A DNA stretch of 64,000 bases from Ceratopteris richardii (Eukaryota; Streptophyta; Polypodiopsida; Polypodiales; Pteridaceae). The notes below the pieces were generated by a model, which was not told the DNA's origin, did no database searches, and worked only from the letters and a program-made list of their open reading frames with translations. The translations under genes were made by a program, and so were the position numbers. Location of the stretch: the NCBI GenBank assembly GCA_020310875.1, contig CM035406.1:82165882-82229881 (forward strand), read 5' to 3'. Shown piece by piece: positions 60,901-64,000 of this stretch (position 1 is the stretch's first letter; each line of letters opens with the position of its first letter).

Positions 60901-62986
60901 CCATAACTTCTTCTTCTATTTCACTGATTTCCACCGTGCAACACTCTACACTTTCCATCATCCAATTCAATAATGTATCTTCTTCTTGGGGTAGAGAGGG
61001 CATTACCTGAGTATCCACAGTATACCCAATAGTTTTCACTGAGTCGAATCCTTCTTCCAAATGTAATTGCAGTTGGCTATTGGTGCTTGTTGAAATCCAT
61101 AGTTTGTTTTTCCCCCAATCTTGCAAAGCTTTTGCTTGCCTCATCCAAGGTCTCCCCAGGAGTAAAGGGAAAGAAGTCTCCTGTGGAAGTGCAATAACAA
61201 CAAAATCTAGAACAAAGTGGCAACCCTGTACTATCATCAGTACCTTTTCAATAATGCCAAGAGGCGCAACCCGATGTTGATCTGCTAGTGTAACTCTGAA
61301 TGATGCCATCTTGGTGGGGTTCAAATTCAGTTTCTTCATTGTGAAATCTGGCATCAAATTGATATCAGATCCTCCATCTATGATCACACCTGTGAGAGCT
61401 TCATCCTTTATACAAACACATAATCTTGAGCTTTGGTAGTCTGCCAAGGGTGTAGGGGGAAAATCAACCATGAAACCATCTATACTGGGTGATTGGATCA
61501 AGTTAGCAGAGTGTATAATCTTCAATAAGTCACTTCTTATTTTGGAATCCATCCTTATAAGTTCGTACAGACTAACCTTGTGATGGATACCTTTCAAGAT
61601 CTGTTCAATGTTTACCTCATGAGTGTCTTCTTGCAGAGTTGTTGGTTGGTCCCTTAGAGAAGTAGCCATCCTTTCATAAGCTCCTTCAATTTCTTCCTGG
61701 CCCTTCCACCCAGACTTCTTTTCCTCCTCTTTATCCTGGAATCCTTGTTGTTCCTCTTTATGGATTGCTGATGCTTGTCTGGCTCTAGTCATCATGGGTA
61801 TTGCAGAGGATGAAACAGCATACAACTGAGTGGTCATACCTTCTTCTTGTGGAGAGACTGCAATCATGTGGATTGGAGCAGGACGGCTTCTTGGGCAGTC
61901 TTTGGTATAGTGATCCTTGGCCTCTGGACAATGTTGACAAGGAGGTGCATCTTTTGGAAGGGAACACCTATTTTGCATATGGCCATACTCACCACAACAA
62001 TAACACATCAATGGTCTATTATATCTAGGCTTTGTCATACGTTTTTCCTCTCTATTAGGTGCATTTGAAGTACTAGCATAATATGAATCCAAAGCTTGAG
62101 GGTTACTTCGTCGCTGTGTACCGTTGAGGTAGTAACAGTCTCTAGCTTCATGACCATCCTTTCCACGAAATTGACAGCTTACCTTGTTAGGGCAATTAGC
62201 ATTGGAATGTCCATTTTTGTTACATATTGTACACCAAATCTGCCTTCTTATATCGTGAGTGGTCCGCAAATCTTCTAACTCACTACAAAGTTGGGCTACT
62301 TCATAATCAATGCGACGCAGTGGTGGCAAGACCTTCTCTTCTTGTTGATTTTGTTGCATTCTCAATGCCTCCAGTTCCTTCCTCAGTTGCCCAATAGGGT
62401 CTAGTTCTGCAGCATAATTCGATTGTGTATCCCCTTCAAAATGTTGCCTAGCTTCTTCAATGCGTGATGCTGCTGCAACAAAATCATTAAGGGTTGCATC
62501 CAATCTAAGAGACTCACGTAGCTTCTACTGAGATGACCTGGGCAGAGCTTTTTCTATCCATTTTTTAACCAGTAAGTCACCTAGAGCATGTGGCAGACGT
62601 GCAACAAGTCCTTTTGTTCTAGTGTGAAGTTCATGAAAGGATTCACCTGATCTTAGCCTTAGATTCTCGAGCTGGTCTAGAGCTCTTTTCGAGGAGTCAC
62701 TAGGTCGAAATGTCTGTGAGAATGCCGTCTTCAGAGCCTCCCATGTAGCAAAATGGCCATCTGCATATTGATTGTACCATTTGTCAGCAAGGCCTTCCAA
62801 TGTGGATGGGAAGAGTACCAACATTGCATCCTCTCTGTTCTGCAGACCTTGTCCTCGACATAAGGACATGAACCTCCTCACATGATCATCAGCATCCTAA
62901 TAAGCTTGTCTCTTGAAGGTAGGGAACATAATATTGAGTCTAGAGAATAAATGAGAGAGATCCTCCATTTGCACTGGTGTTTATTC

Positions 62987-63193
62987 TTACGTATCTAAGG
63001 AGAAGTCTAATGTTCTACTATGCTTCTCCTTTGATAGTGGTGTCGCACTGAAATCAATAGATAAATTCAAAGAGGGTAGAGGGGAGGTAGGTTCACTAGT
63101 TGAAGATATAGCTGACTTGTTAAGGCTCCTTTGTATACAAAGAGGCTCCTTATCTGCTCGCGTATGGGTCATGTACCTAATTGCAAAATGCAA
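62987..63193 (-). other. Leader frame upstream of gypsy 2 gag
   Basis: A 68-residue frame (TRADKEPLCIQRSLNKSAIS, then serine/proline-rich) lies in phase with gag. Two TAA codons (62,987 and 62,981) separate it from the likely gag start MEDLSHLF at 62,968. It could be an N-terminal gag extension lost by mutation, or plain leader. I favour leader, because the two stops are only one codon apart. Confidence 0.35.
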
Positions 63194-63258
63194 TAGGGCA
63201 AAAATACTGAAAAAGAGGACAATTTACTATCCTCAAGGCCTCTCACATAAATGCAAGT

Positions 63259-63279
63259 GTCCCACCTGGCGTGCCAAAC
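63259..63279 (-). promoter_or_regulatory. Primer-binding site of gypsy element 2
   Basis: On the minus strand, right after the LTR end CTCTACA, comes GTTTGGCACGCCAGGTGGGAC. Its TGGCACGCC..GTGGGAC layout is common in plant gypsy elements. I cannot assign the tRNA with certainty. Confidence 0.65.
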
Positions 63280-64000
63280 TGTAGAGGAGGTACTAGCGTA
63301 TCTATTTTTAACAGGAGCATGCACCAAGCACTCCAGTACTTCACCTACTCAAGGGAGGTTCTCCTTAGGGAAATATACCCTTTAACACTTCTGTGAGCAG
63401 GCATATATCAATGATTGCATAGAGTTGTGAATACTTAGGGATAATATTAATGAAAAAATGACAATAATGGAGGACCAACCACTCCTTAGTTCGAATCAGA
63501 TGATTACAACATAGGAAAAAGAGATGCTCAAAAGTTTATGCTCTGGGCTAACATGCCACTCGAGAACCAAACAAAATCAATACAAGGGATTCATCCAATC
63601 CATACAATGGACACAACTAGACGTAGACTAGCACTGATCAATACAAAGTATGAAGACTTGCTCTAAGGGGAAGAGCACGAAATACCAATGACTCACACTG
63701 AATGACAAAACCAAGCCACTCTCTTCACACTATAGTGCTATTAGCCCTCACTAGGAAGCCCACACTCTGTATCCTCACCACAGAGTGACTTCCTACAGTA
63801 GGCTTGTAGCCACAGAGTGCCAAGAGAGGACCCCTGTATGTACGTATGTATATGTGTATATCACAACTGAACACAAATCCATTGCTTTTATAGGCTCTAA
63901 TAGGCCAAGAGGGCCTTGCCGATTCCTCACGTCCACTGATCATGCGCCGGTTGATTGCCCAAGACTGGAGGGCTAAATCAAATATACCACCAGTCTTGAA
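63280..64000 (-). repeat. 5' LTR of gypsy element 2, truncated by the window
   Basis: It is colinear with 54,369-55,089, starting tgtagaggaggtactag on the plus strand. Because the element reads on the minus strand, this is the 5' LTR; its U3 start lies beyond 64,000. Confidence 0.85.

Overview
This window looks like nuclear DNA of a land plant with a large, repeat-dominated genome. The evidence is nested Ty1/copia and Ty3/gypsy LTR retrotransposons, a CACTA (En/Spm) DNA transposon with a TNP2-type transposase, LINE and SINE scraps, long (TA)n arrays, and one broken A-type cytochrome P450 gene. I cannot name the species; a gymnosperm, fern or other large-genome plant would all fit. I see no intact host gene, no rRNA or tRNA gene, and nothing bacterial.

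Layout. 1-7,164: minus-strand copia 3' ends with two LTR copies (497-1,256 and 5,043-5,840), repeated flanking blocks, and an orphan CACTA terminus at 1,373-1,518. 7,165-11,289: AT-rich DNA with no recognisable gene. 11,290-32,000: a head-to-tail array of a non-autonomous LTR element (LTRs at 12,842-13,640 and 16,466-31,789). A copia element (17,153-31,674) is inserted in its second LTR, and a CACTA transposon (23,008-31,335) is inserted in the 3' LTR of that copia. 32,528-33,930: P450 pseudogene with an internal duplication. 34,300-36,715: hairpin, (TA)n, SINE and LINE fragments, and a third fragment of the non-autonomous element. 36,736-43,375: gypsy element 1 (plus strand), whose 3' LTR opens with a dense W-box cluster. 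43,376-46,358: copia remnant with its LTR. 46,700-52,960: minus-strand copia and gypsy debris, a LINE fragment, and an unrecognised reading frame (48,041-49,387) visible only when read through nonsense codons. 54,369-64,000: gypsy element 2 (minus strand), nearly full length, with a minisatellite-rich 3' spacer; its 5' LTR runs off the window.

Insertion order in the middle section can be read directly. The non-autonomous array came first, copia landed in its LTR (target duplication gaact/gaacc), and the CACTA element then landed in the copia LTR (target duplication TCA). Nearly all coding frames are broken, mostly by single nonsense codons rather than frameshifts, as expected for silenced, cytosine-methylated transposons. 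Best candidates for a second look: the unrecognised frame at 48,041-49,387, the W-box cluster at 42,391-42,460, the strong hairpin inside the CACTA element (23,317-23,405), and gypsy 2, whose 1,703-codon frame carries eleven stops and no frameshift.
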